In this document: positions 1-5,098 of the stretch, one piece after another | Layout of the letters: each line of letters opens with the position of its first letter | How positions within the stretch are numbered: the first letter of the stretch is position 1 | Source: Methylococcaceae bacterium | Lineage (GTDB): Bacteria; Pseudomonadota; Gammaproteobacteria; Methylococcales; Methylomonadaceae | Length of the DNA: 5,098 bases | Assembly: GCA_947506075.1 (NCBI GenBank) | Contig: CANNNN010000205.1 | Location: 1 to 5,098, forward strand | Direction: 5' to 3' | Position numbers and translations under genes: made by a program | The notes under the pieces: model-generated | The model's database searches: none | What the model was told of the DNA's origin: nothing | The model's input: the letters and a program-made list of their open reading frames with translations, nothing else

Positions 1-18
1 AACACTGTTCAGGCTTAA

Positions 19-61
19 CACGAAAGACGCGGAGTTTGATTTGTTTTTCGTGTCTTTCGTG
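19..61. repeat. Long imperfect inverted repeat (hairpin) downstream of malQ
   Basis: The arms CACGAAAGAC (19-28) and GTCTTTCGTG (52-61) are perfect inverted copies. Read as plus-strand RNA the stem extends inward to 16 pairs (19-34 with 46-61), including three G-U pairs, around an 11-base loop. On the minus strand, the direction of malQ, those G-U pairs become A-C mismatches and no T-run follows, so it is a poor intrinsic terminator for malQ. It begins only 5 bases past the malQ stop. It could be a dispersed intergenic repeat, a processing or stability element at the 3' end of the operon, or part of a terminator for a convergent gene to the left. The structure is visible; its role is a guess. 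Confidence 0.55.
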
Positions 62-66
62 GACAA

Positions 67-1566
67 TTATTTGCGATTAAACAATTTAACGAGATACGCA
101 AATCTGCCCGCCCGCTCAGCTGACATTTGATCCCATTGAAAACGCCACTTCCAGTTGCCTCCCATCGTACCAGGAGTATTCATTCGACACTCGGAACCTA
201 CTTCCAGTATATCCTGCATCGGAATCACGGCAAGATTCGCCACCGAGGCCAAGGCGGCCTGCAATAGTGCACAATGTAATGGCATAGCTGGATTACCAAG
301 ATAATTGTAAATGTAATTTTTCTCGTCTTCGCTAATGGTCTGCAACCAACCTAGCGTCGTGTCATTATCATGGGTTCCGGTATAAGCAACGCAATTTCTT
401 TCATAATGGTCAGGTAAATAGGGATTGTCGGGTTCGCTACCAAAAGCAAATTGTAAAATTTTCATGCCTGGCAAGGAAAATTCATCTCTCAAGGCTTCGA
501 CTTCATCGGTAATGATGCCCAAATCCTCGGCCACTAACGGAATGGAGCCGAATTGCGCTATTATCGCATTCAACAAGGCTTTGCCAGGTGCTTTTACCCA
601 TTGCCCGTTCTGTGCGGTAGGTTCGTCGGCGGGTATTTCCCAGGCGGCTTCCAGTCCGCGAAAGTGATCGATACGAAGAATGTCAAACTGCTCAAGCTGA
701 GTACCCATCCGCTCAAGCCACCAGTTAAACCCGGTTTTTTTCAAATATTTCCAATCATAATGTGGATTGCCCCAGCGCTGACCGGTTGCAGAAAAATAAT
801 CCGGCGGTACACCTGCGACAACCAACATTTCACCTGCTTCATCGAGCTTAAAATTATCGCGATTGGCCCAGACATCAGCGCTATCATAAGATACAAAAAT
901 AGGAATGTCGCCGAACAGCAGCACACCATGTTCATTAGCATAGGTTTTCAACGCCATCCATTGCCGGAAGAACACATATTGTTCAAATTTAATCGCTTCA
1001 ATTCCCGCTGTTAAGCGGTGACGAGATTCCTTAAGCGCTTTCGGTTCCCTTTCCTTCAGATCATCAGGCCATTGATTCCAGCATTGTTGATTAAACTGAT
1101 TTCTAAGCACCATAAATAGCGAAAAATCATCGAGCCAAAATGCCTTTTCCTGGCAAAAACGTGAAAAATCATCCCAGTCCCGTCGTCCGGCGCGCTCTAA
1201 AAATCCATGATAAGCTTTTTCTACCAAACAGCTTTTGTTAAAGGCTATAGATCCCTGGCACGATTCGCAATGCTCGGATAATTGTAGCCAGTTCAGTTTC
1301 ACTAAGCCCTCAATATCAATTAATGCCGGATTACCGGCATGAGCTGATAAACATTGATAGGGCGATCCGTCCGCATGGGTCATGCCCAGGGGCAGTGTTT
1401 GCCAGACGCTGACGCCCGAATCATGCAGGAAATTGACAAAATTATAGGCATCCGGGCCCAAGTCACCCTGGTTGCCTGAGCCCGGTAATGATGTAATGTG
1501 CAGTAGAACGCCGGCGCGGCGTTTATTTAGAATTTCATTCACACGTAGTGTTCTCTCGTTGGTCAA
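67..1566 (-). CDS. malQ: 4-alpha-glucanotransferase (amylomaltase), GH77
   Basis: Cytoplasmic enzyme that moves alpha-1,4-glucan segments between maltodextrins, releasing glucose and lengthening short chains so they can be reused in glycogen metabolism. The 499-residue protein is full length for the compact amylomaltase form of GH77. It starts with the family's typical RRAGVLLHITSLPG (16-29). It carries LFGDIPIFV (217-225), the loop AGVPPDYFSATGQRWGNP (251-268), the nucleophile motif LRIDHFRG with Asp300, the acid/base motif VAEDLG with Glu347, and TGTHDND with the third carboxylate Asp400. All three catalytic residues are present, so it should be active. It is the last gene of the minus-strand row, 86 bases after the GH57 gene. 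The start is doubtful: TTG at 1566 has no Shine-Dalgarno and touches a palindrome, while GTG at 1542 would give a 491-residue protein beginning MNEILNKRRAG, which fits the family better. An in-frame TAG lies just upstream of the TTG. The function call is very secure. Confidence 0.97.
   Translation of the reverse strand: MTNERTLRVNEILNKRRAGVLLHITSLPGSGNQGDLGPDAYNFVNFLHDSGVSVWQTLPLGMTHADGSPYQCLSAHAGNPALIDIEGLVKLNWLQLSEHCESCQGSIAFNKSCLVEKAYHGFLERAGRRDWDDFSRFCQEKAFWLDDFSLFMVLRNQFNQQCWNQWPDDLKEREPKALKESRHRLTAGIEAIKFEQYVFFRQWMALKTYANEHGVLLFGDIPIFVSYDSADVWANRDNFKLDEAGEMLVVAGVPPDYFSATGQRWGNPHYDWKYLKKTGFNWWLERMGTQLEQFDILRIDHFRGLEAAWEIPADEPTAQNGQWVKAPGKALLNAIIAQFGSIPLVAEDLGIITDEVEALRDEFSLPGMKILQFAFGSEPDNPYLPDHYERNCVAYTGTHDNDTTLGWLQTISEDEKNYIYNYLGNPAMPLHCALLQAALASVANLAVIPMQDILEVGSECRMNTPGTMGGNWKWRFQWDQMSAERAGRFAYLVKLFNRK
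1540..1542 (-). other. malQ: Probable true malQ start codon (GTG)
   Basis: This in-frame GTG is codon 9 of the longest malQ frame. A weak purine stretch, GAGAG (1553-1557), lies 10 bases upstream, whereas the outer TTG at 1566 follows CCCTTAAT with no ribosome-binding sequence. Starting here leaves the palindrome at 1570-1592 fully in non-coding DNA and puts the conserved family start close to the N-terminus. This is inference from signals and family form. Confidence 0.5.
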
Positions 1567-1569
1567 ATT

Positions 1570-1592
1570 AAGGGTGCGCTAAGCGCACCTTT
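1570..1592. repeat. REP-like palindrome, unit 1
   Basis: GGTGCGC (1573-1579) and GCGCACC (1583-1589) form a perfect stem around the 3-base loop TAA, extended outward by two A-T pairs and one G-U (plus) or A-C (minus) position. On the minus strand it is followed by CTTAATTTGACC, with no real T-run, so a classical intrinsic terminator is unlikely. It closely resembles the second palindrome at 1619-1640: left arms AGGGTGCG and AGGGTACG differ at one base of eight. Paired GC-rich palindromes of this kind in gene gaps are typical of REP/BIME elements, which can act as mRNA stabilisers or attenuators. The repeat-family assignment is inferred. Confidence 0.55.
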
Positions 1593-1618
1593 CGGTCATA
1601 TATCGATAATTTTTTAGA

Positions 1619-1640
1619 AGGGTACGGCGATGCGTACCCT
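1619..1640. repeat. REP-like palindrome, unit 2
   Basis: AGGGTACG (1619-1626) and CGTACCCT (1633-1640) form a perfect 8-pair stem with the 6-base loop GCGATG. It lies 12 bases beyond the GH57 stop codon in the direction of transcription. On the minus strand the stem is followed by TCTAAAAAATTAT, an A-run rather than a T-run, so termination by the standard mechanism is not supported. Between the two palindromes lies an AT-rich spacer (1593-1618) that includes ATCGAT. The position between GH57 and malQ suggests a role in differential mRNA stability or partial attenuation, if any. Confidence 0.55.
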
Positions 1641-1652
1641 ACTTTCCATTAA

Positions 1653-3347
1653 TTAGGAAAATTCAACCCCTGGGCGCATCGCACCACCCATAGCCGGAGC
1701 GCCACAACCCAGTGTGAAAGAAATTGCCAGATAAGCAGGAGGCTCTTCATTCAGCAGTCGGTACAAATTAGTCAGATTAAGTCGAAATTGTTTTTCAAAG
1801 TTACTGACTGCTTCGCCGGGATTATAATCGCCGAACCACCAAAACCAGTCGGAACCTTCACAAACAGCCAGTTGAAGCTCAGCCTGTTGCATTTGTTTAT
1901 CCGTTAATCTGCCAGCTGAAATTACCCGGTCAAACACCAGTTTAGCATCGCCCAGCATATCCCAGCCACGGTTCTTATCTGCATCACCTATCCAGGTAGA
2001 AAAGGAGCCGTAGACCCAACTACCCGCAACCAGTTTTGCCAGGGGTTTGACGACTGCCTTATTTTGCAAACATTCCGAAAAAGTAGTTAATTCAATGCTC
2101 GGATGATTAGCCAGTCGCTGATACAACGCACTGAGAAAGTGAAAGCCATTATCAGGGAAATATTCCCAGGCATTCTCGCCATCTAGGATAATTGAAACCA
2201 CTTTGTCACCGGGTTCATGATTGGCAATATTTTCGAGGTGCTGGATCAAATCGCCGACAGCATCATCGGCATGCCATTTTGAGTATTCAAAGCCGATAAG
2301 ATCGGATAGTCCGTCATCGCGAAAAAAACAGGCTAGATTGGTTTTTTTAAGTTTAAAAGGATGGTGTATGTCTGATTGTTTCTGGTTTTCAGGAAGATTA
2401 AAACTATTATGCAGTACAGAACCGCCACTTGCTGCCCAGTTAAAACCAAAGTCACCCAATATTTTTAAGGTTTGGGCGCAAATGCTACCTTCCGAGGGCC
2501 AGCAGCCTTTGGGTTTGAAACCGAAGAACCGCTCAAAGGTCTGTACACCTTTTTCAAGGTGCCACATGACGCGCTGTTCGCCGCCCGGATAAGACTCAAG
2601 TTCAGGCAACAGAGCATCCGGCATGGCTTCGTGGGTAGAATTAAAATCCAGTAACAACGGTATGATAGGATGAGCATAAGGGGTCACTGACAGTTCAACT
2701 TGTCCTTTTAAGGCGAGTTCCTTATATCTACAGATAACATGGGTCAGTTGCTCGGCAATCACTTCTGTCAGTTCTGTCCTGTCATGCAGACTATAATCGG
2801 CGCCTTTATCTATCAGACGTTTTATTCGACTATCGGTTAATTTTACGGTTTCTCCCATCCAGACCAGATGATACCAAACCAGGATGTCGCTGATAAATTG
2901 ACCGTTGACATAGTTTAAAGAAGCATAATGTTGTTCCAGATAACCGGCCATTTCAATCAATCTTTGAAAAGCCGGATAACGGTTTATTTGTCTGTCTCGG
3001 TTTGCACGCATGCAGTCTTTTACCAGTTTCATGCGCAACTCGGGATCTTCGGGCATGTCTGGAGCGACTAATGTTGCCAATAAGGGATCGCTGATTGGAC
3101 TGTGGTCACGTAAATAGCCGTTGACTTGTCGGGCATACTCCTCAATCTGTTCCAGCAGGATAGGTGCGAAATTCACTACTGCTTTGGCCTCAGGAACAGC
3201 TTCCAGATGCGCGATCATATCTACATAGTCTTTTATAACATGCAGATACGTCCACGGCAGCTGGAATTCTCCTGTTTGTAAATCCCTGTACTCGGGTTGG
3301 TGCATGTGCCAGCACAAGACTAATTTCAATTTGTTTTTAACTAACAT
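1653..3347 (-). CDS. GH57 glycoside hydrolase, probable alpha-amylase / alpha-glucan hydrolase
   Basis: Retaining alpha-glucan-acting enzyme, probably cytoplasmic because no signal peptide or membrane segment is seen. The 564-residue protein is complete for the alpha-amylase/alpha-mannosidase-like group of GH57 (COG1449 type). Family signatures appear in order: CWHMHQPEYRD (12-22); VTPYAHPIIPLL (221-232); KGCWPSEGSI (280-289) with the presumed nucleophile Glu286; IILDGENAWEYFP (386-398) with the presumed acid/base Asp389; GSWVYGSFSTWIGD (442-455); and an aromatic stretch, DWFWWFGDYN (500-509). Both catalytic carboxylates are intact. It lies 48 bases after glgC and 86 before malQ in the same direction, so its substrate is most likely glycogen or maltodextrin. 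The best ribosome-binding match, AAGGG (3361-3365), is 13 bases from the ATG, rather far, which may mean modest translation or coupling to glgC. Exact activity (hydrolase, transferase or another specificity) cannot be read from sequence. GH57 branching enzymes look different at the N-terminus. Confidence 0.9.
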   Translation of the reverse strand: MLVKNKLKLVLCWHMHQPEYRDLQTGEFQLPWTYLHVIKDYVDMIAHLEAVPEAKAVVNFAPILLEQIEEYARQVNGYLRDHSPISDPLLATLVAPDMPEDPELRMKLVKDCMRANRDRQINRYPAFQRLIEMAGYLEQHYASLNYVNGQFISDILVWYHLVWMGETVKLTDSRIKRLIDKGADYSLHDRTELTEVIAEQLTHVICRYKELALKGQVELSVTPYAHPIIPLLLDFNSTHEAMPDALLPELESYPGGEQRVMWHLEKGVQTFERFFGFKPKGCWPSEGSICAQTLKILGDFGFNWAASGGSVLHNSFNLPENQKQSDIHHPFKLKKTNLACFFRDDGLSDLIGFEYSKWHADDAVGDLIQHLENIANHEPGDKVVSIILDGENAWEYFPDNGFHFLSALYQRLANHPSIELTTFSECLQNKAVVKPLAKLVAGSWVYGSFSTWIGDADKNRGWDMLGDAKLVFDRVISAGRLTDKQMQQAELQLAVCEGSDWFWWFGDYNPGEAVSNFEKQFRLNLTNLYRLLNEEPPAYLAISFTLGCGAPAMGGAMRPGVEFS

Positions 3348-3395
3348 AATGTTTTATTTTCCCTTGCCATACATCAACAACCTAGAGCCAGATCG

Positions 3396-4676
3396 TTATC
3401 TTACATAATGCCTTCTTTGGCCGAGCATTTCCGGTGTGACTAAGACGACTCCGCCGGAGCTTACGTGAAATCTTTTTTCGTCGTCGGTTCTATTTTCACC
3501 AATGATTGTGCCTTCCGGGACTTCACAGCCTTTTTCGATAATGGCTTTGGTAATGCGGCAATGACGACCAATGTTAACTTCCGGCAAGACAATGGAATCT
3601 TGTAGGGTCGTGTACGAATTGACGCGGACATTCGAAAATAACAGGGAATGTCTGACTTTTGCTCCGGAAATTACACAGCCTCCTGAAATCATGGAATCCA
3701 CTGCCTGGCCGCGTCTTTTGTCGCTATCAAAAACAAATTTAGCCGGTGGAGTTTGTTCCTGATAAGTCCAGATGGGCCAGGTTTTATCATATAAATTTAA
3801 ATCCGGTTTTACGCCTATCAATTCCATATTGGCGTTCCAGTATGCATCGATAGTACCTACATCGCGCCAGTAACTTTGTTCGCCGCTTTGTAAGTCCAGA
3901 AAGGGATAGGCATTAATCAAATATTTGTCGATCACCGCAGGAATAATGTCTCTGCCGAAATCCCGGCTAGAATCTTTGGTGTCTGCATCTTTCAGCAATT
4001 GTTCAAACAGAAAGCCAGCATTAAAAATATAAATACCCATCGACGCTAATGCAGTATCAGTTCTGCCCGGCATTAGAGGAGGATTTTCCGGCTTTTCTAC
4101 AAACGCCCGGACTCGACGGTTTTCATCAACATCCATGACTCCAAAAGCCGTTGCGTCTTGCAACGATACTTCTATGCAGCCTATCGTTAAGTCAGCATTT
4201 TTTTCAACATGATCGGCCAGCATCGCGCCGTAATCCATTTTGTAAATATGGTCTCCGGCCAGCACTAAAATATGCTCGGGATTGCGGCTGCGCAAAATGT
4301 CAATGTTCTGAAACACCGCGTCAGCAGTTCCTTGATACCAGGAGGTTTCATCGTGGCGTTGTTGAGCGGGCAACAAGTCGACATACTCGCCAAACTCACC
4401 GCGCAAATACCCCCAGCCTTGCTGAACATGTCTGTTCAGTGAATCCGACTTGTATTGGGTCAAAACGCCTATCTTGCGGATACCGGAGTTTATGCAGTTC
4501 GATAGCGGGAAATCAATGATTCGAAACTTGCCACCAAACGGCACTGCAGGCTTAGCGCGCCAATCGGTCATATTCATTAGTCGTGAGCCACGGCCGCCGG
4601 CTAATATTAAGGCAATGGTATTGCGAGTTAAATGGCTGACATTATGATCATGTTTGTGATTGTGTGGTGCTGACAT
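3396..4676 (-). CDS. glgC: Glucose-1-phosphate adenylyltransferase (ADP-glucose pyrophosphorylase)
   Basis: Makes ADP-glucose and pyrophosphate from ATP and glucose-1-phosphate, the committed and usually allosterically controlled step of bacterial glycogen synthesis; it acts as a cytoplasmic tetramer. At 426 residues it is full length. The nucleotidyltransferase domain begins with LILAGGRGSRL (23-33) and RAKPAVPFGGKFRIIDFPLS (40-59). Other key sites are WYQGTADA (113-120), AGDHIYK (140-146) with catalytic Asp142, and FVEKPENPP (192-200) with Lys195, the glucose-1-phosphate site in E. coli numbering. Lys42 corresponds to E. coli Lys39, which binds the activator fructose-1,6-bisphosphate, so similar activation is plausible but inferred. 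From about residue 300 the C-terminal left-handed beta-helix follows, ending GVVLVTPEMLG. The N-terminus is histidine-rich (His5, 7, 9, 11 and 15). The ATG is supported by GGAG (4684-4687), 7 bases upstream. It is the first gene of the minus-strand row and diverges from glgB. Confidence 0.98.
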   Translation of the reverse strand: MSAPHNHKHDHNVSHLTRNTIALILAGGRGSRLMNMTDWRAKPAVPFGGKFRIIDFPLSNCINSGIRKIGVLTQYKSDSLNRHVQQGWGYLRGEFGEYVDLLPAQQRHDETSWYQGTADAVFQNIDILRSRNPEHILVLAGDHIYKMDYGAMLADHVEKNADLTIGCIEVSLQDATAFGVMDVDENRRVRAFVEKPENPPLMPGRTDTALASMGIYIFNAGFLFEQLLKDADTKDSSRDFGRDIIPAVIDKYLINAYPFLDLQSGEQSYWRDVGTIDAYWNANMELIGVKPDLNLYDKTWPIWTYQEQTPPAKFVFDSDKRRGQAVDSMISGGCVISGAKVRHSLLFSNVRVNSYTTLQDSIVLPEVNIGRHCRITKAIIEKGCEVPEGTIIGENRTDDEKRFHVSSGGVVLVTPEMLGQRRHYVR

Positions 4677-4683
4677 ATTTCAT

Positions 4684-4687
4684 CTCC
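4684..4687 (-). promoter_or_regulatory. Ribosome binding site of glgC
   Basis: On the minus strand GGAG stands 7 bases before the ATG at 4676, a near-ideal spacing. It fixes the glgC start and so confirms that the histidine-rich N-terminus is translated. An out-of-frame ATG overlaps this region but has no support. Confidence 0.8.
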
Positions 4688-4700
4688 ATGGTGGAATAGA

Positions 4701-4729
4701 CTGACAACTCTTGATGTGTTTGGTAATAT
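4701..4729 (+). promoter_or_regulatory. Predicted sigma70-type promoter for glgB
   Basis: CTGACA (4701-4706) matches the -35 consensus at five of six bases. A 17-base spacer follows, then TGGTAATAT (4721-4729), an extended -10 whose hexamer TAATAT is also a close match. Transcription should begin near 4736, leaving a leader of about 34 bases before the GTG start. This is the strongest promoter-like sequence I found in the gap. Confidence 0.65.
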
Positions 4730-4740
4730 TGACGGCGACC

Positions 4741-4749
4741 ATTATTCCA
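4741..4749 (-). promoter_or_regulatory. Candidate extended -10 promoter for the glgC-GH57-malQ unit
   Basis: Read on the minus strand, TGGAATAAT is a TGn-extended -10 whose hexamer AATAAT matches the consensus at five of six positions. No convincing -35 lies 16-18 bases upstream, which extended -10 promoters can tolerate. Initiation would fall near 4734, giving glgC a leader of about 58 bases. This start is almost at the predicted glgB start, but in the opposite direction. It is weaker evidence than for the glgB promoter, and an activator may be needed. Confidence 0.35.
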
Positions 4750-4756
4750 CTACGCC

Positions 4757-4760
4757 GAGG
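4757..4760 (+). promoter_or_regulatory. Ribosome binding site that sets the glgB GTG start
   Basis: GAGG stands 9 bases before the GTG at 4770. No in-frame ATG occurs between the promoter and the conserved part of GlgB, so this site decides the start. An earlier in-frame GTG at 4716 lies inside the predicted promoter and cannot be used from it. Confidence 0.65.
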
Positions 4761-4769
4761 CAATTCATA

Positions 4770-5098
4770 GTGAAAAAACAATCTAAAACCGCCACAGTGC
4801 CAAAACAAGCTAACGAAGCCCTAGTGAAAGAAAAATCTACCGATGTTCTGATACAAGAAAAACCCAGTCTAGACCTGCCATCGCAAAAAGCGGACGACTT
4901 GGTAGAAGAAAAAAAATCGACGACTGTCCCTACGCCAAAAATAGCTAGCTATACACTTGATGAAGATTGTATAAAAATCACTGAAGCCCGGCATCATGAT
5001 CCATTTTCAGTTCTGGGGCGTCATACCAAAAACAATCACGTCCAGGTTAAGTTGTATCTGCCTTACGCAGAAACCGTAACGTTCAGTCATAACGGCGC
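4770..5098 (+). CDS. glgB: 1,4-alpha-glucan branching enzyme, N-terminal part (cut by window end)
   Basis: GlgB (GH13) cuts alpha-1,4 chains and rejoins them as alpha-1,6 branches in glycogen. Only 109 codons and two bases are visible; the frame is open to the window end and the catalytic barrel lies outside. The identifying part is ITEARHHDPFSVLGRH (70-85), which matches the start of the N-terminal N1/CBM48-like module of long-form GlgB (E. coli has HFADPFSVLGMH near residues 17-28), followed by VQVKLYLPYAETV (91-103). Before it lies an extra stretch of about 58 residues compared with E. coli. It is rich in Lys, Glu, Ser, Thr and Pro, starts MKKQSKTATVPKQ, has no hydrophobic segment and is probably disordered. 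The GTG start is chosen from GAGG at 4757-4760 and the promoter at 4701-4729. It is divergent from glgC with a 93-base gap. The identity is secure; the exact start is somewhat less so. Confidence 0.92.
   Translation, partial: MKKQSKTATVPKQANEALVKEKSTDVLIQEKPSLDLPSQKADDLVEEKKSTTVPTPKIASYTLDEDCIKITEARHHDPFSVLGRHTKNNHVQVKLYLPYAETVTFSHNG

Larger units (their letters stand above)
4691..4750. repeat. Spaced 8-bp inverted repeat across the glgC-glgB control region
   Basis: GTGGAATA (4691-4698) and TATTCCAC (4743-4750) are perfect inverted copies. Their centres are 52 bases apart, about five helical turns, with the symmetry axis near 4720. The left arm sits just upstream of the glgB -35 and the right arm overlaps the candidate glgC -10. 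This would suit a shared dimeric or looping operator. An 8-base match in a short AT-rich gap could also arise by chance. Confidence 0.35.

Noticed and set aside
553..1014. Plus-strand open frame of 153 codons inside malQ
   Set aside because: It lies wholly opposite malQ, whose catalytic motifs cover the same bases, and its translation has no recognisable domain or plausible ribosome-binding site.
1567..1652. Intrinsic terminators between GH57 and malQ
   Set aside because: Both stems are strong, but neither is followed by a T-run on the minus strand, so I list them as REP-like repeats instead.
2221..2592. Plus-strand open frame of 123 codons inside the GH57 gene
   Set aside because: It is antisense to conserved GH57 motifs including the Glu286 and Asp389 regions; the product is low in family features and looks like a shadow frame.
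1653..3347. GH57-type glycogen branching enzyme
   Set aside because: Branching enzymes of GH57 usually begin with a HAHLP-type motif; this protein has WHMHQPEYRD and ILDGENAWEYF, typical of the alpha-amylase-like group, and a GH13 GlgB is already present next door.
3348..3395. Promoter or terminator between glgC and the GH57 gene
   Set aside because: The 48-base gap has no clear -10/-35 pair and no stable stem with a T-run; it looks like an ordinary operon spacer.
4151..4519. Plus-strand open frame of 122 codons inside glgC
   Set aside because: It is antisense to the GlgC nucleotidyltransferase core and rich in Arg, Cys and Ser in the way of shadow translations.
4716..4769. Alternative upstream GTG start for glgB
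   Set aside because: It is in frame, but it falls inside the predicted promoter, upstream of the likely transcription start, and has no Shine-Dalgarno; GTG at 4770 has GAGG at good spacing.
1..5098. CRISPR array, tRNA, rRNA, transposase gene, phage or defence module
   Set aside because: No regularly spaced repeats, cloverleaf-like sequence, rRNA stretches or transposase motifs were seen; coding sequence of known glycogen enzymes fills almost the whole window.

Overview
The window is the core of a bacterial glycogen (storage alpha-glucan) locus. Four protein genes fill almost all of it: glgC, a GH57-family glucan hydrolase gene and malQ on the minus strand, and the first 109 codons of glgB on the plus strand. 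Gene order, protein similarity to the enterobacterial enzymes, intermediate base composition and REP-like palindromes in a gene gap suggest a gammaproteobacterium. A methanotroph of the Methylococcales is my best guess, from general familiarity with such loci; nothing in the window proves it.

Layout from left to right. Positions 1-66 hold a long imperfect hairpin just past the malQ stop. Positions 67-1566 (minus) are malQ, whose true start is probably GTG at 1542 rather than TTG at 1566. Positions 1567-1652 hold two related GC-rich palindromes that look like REP/BIME units. Positions 1653-3347 (minus) are a complete GH57 enzyme of the alpha-amylase type. After a 48-base gap comes glgC (3396-4676, minus). 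The 93-base gap 4677-4769 is a divergent control region with a good sigma70-type promoter for glgB and a weaker candidate for glgC. From 4770 to the window end runs glgB (plus), which carries a charged, low-complexity N-terminal extension and is cut by the window edge.

How the genes fit together. GlgC makes ADP-glucose from glucose-1-phosphate. A glycogen synthase, not in this window, would polymerise it and GlgB would add alpha-1,6 branches. The GH57 enzyme and MalQ would trim, disproportionate or recycle the alpha-1,4 chains. The three minus-strand genes are spaced so that they could form one transcript (glgC, GH57, malQ), placing precursor supply and glucan remodelling in one unit and branching in the opposite unit. 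The palindromes before malQ could weaken or separate its expression. I found no mobile element, CRISPR array, tRNA, rRNA or novel defence-like system. The less ordinary points are the uncharacterised GH57 partner, the compact back-to-back promoters with a spaced inverted repeat, the REP-like pair and the GlgB extension.
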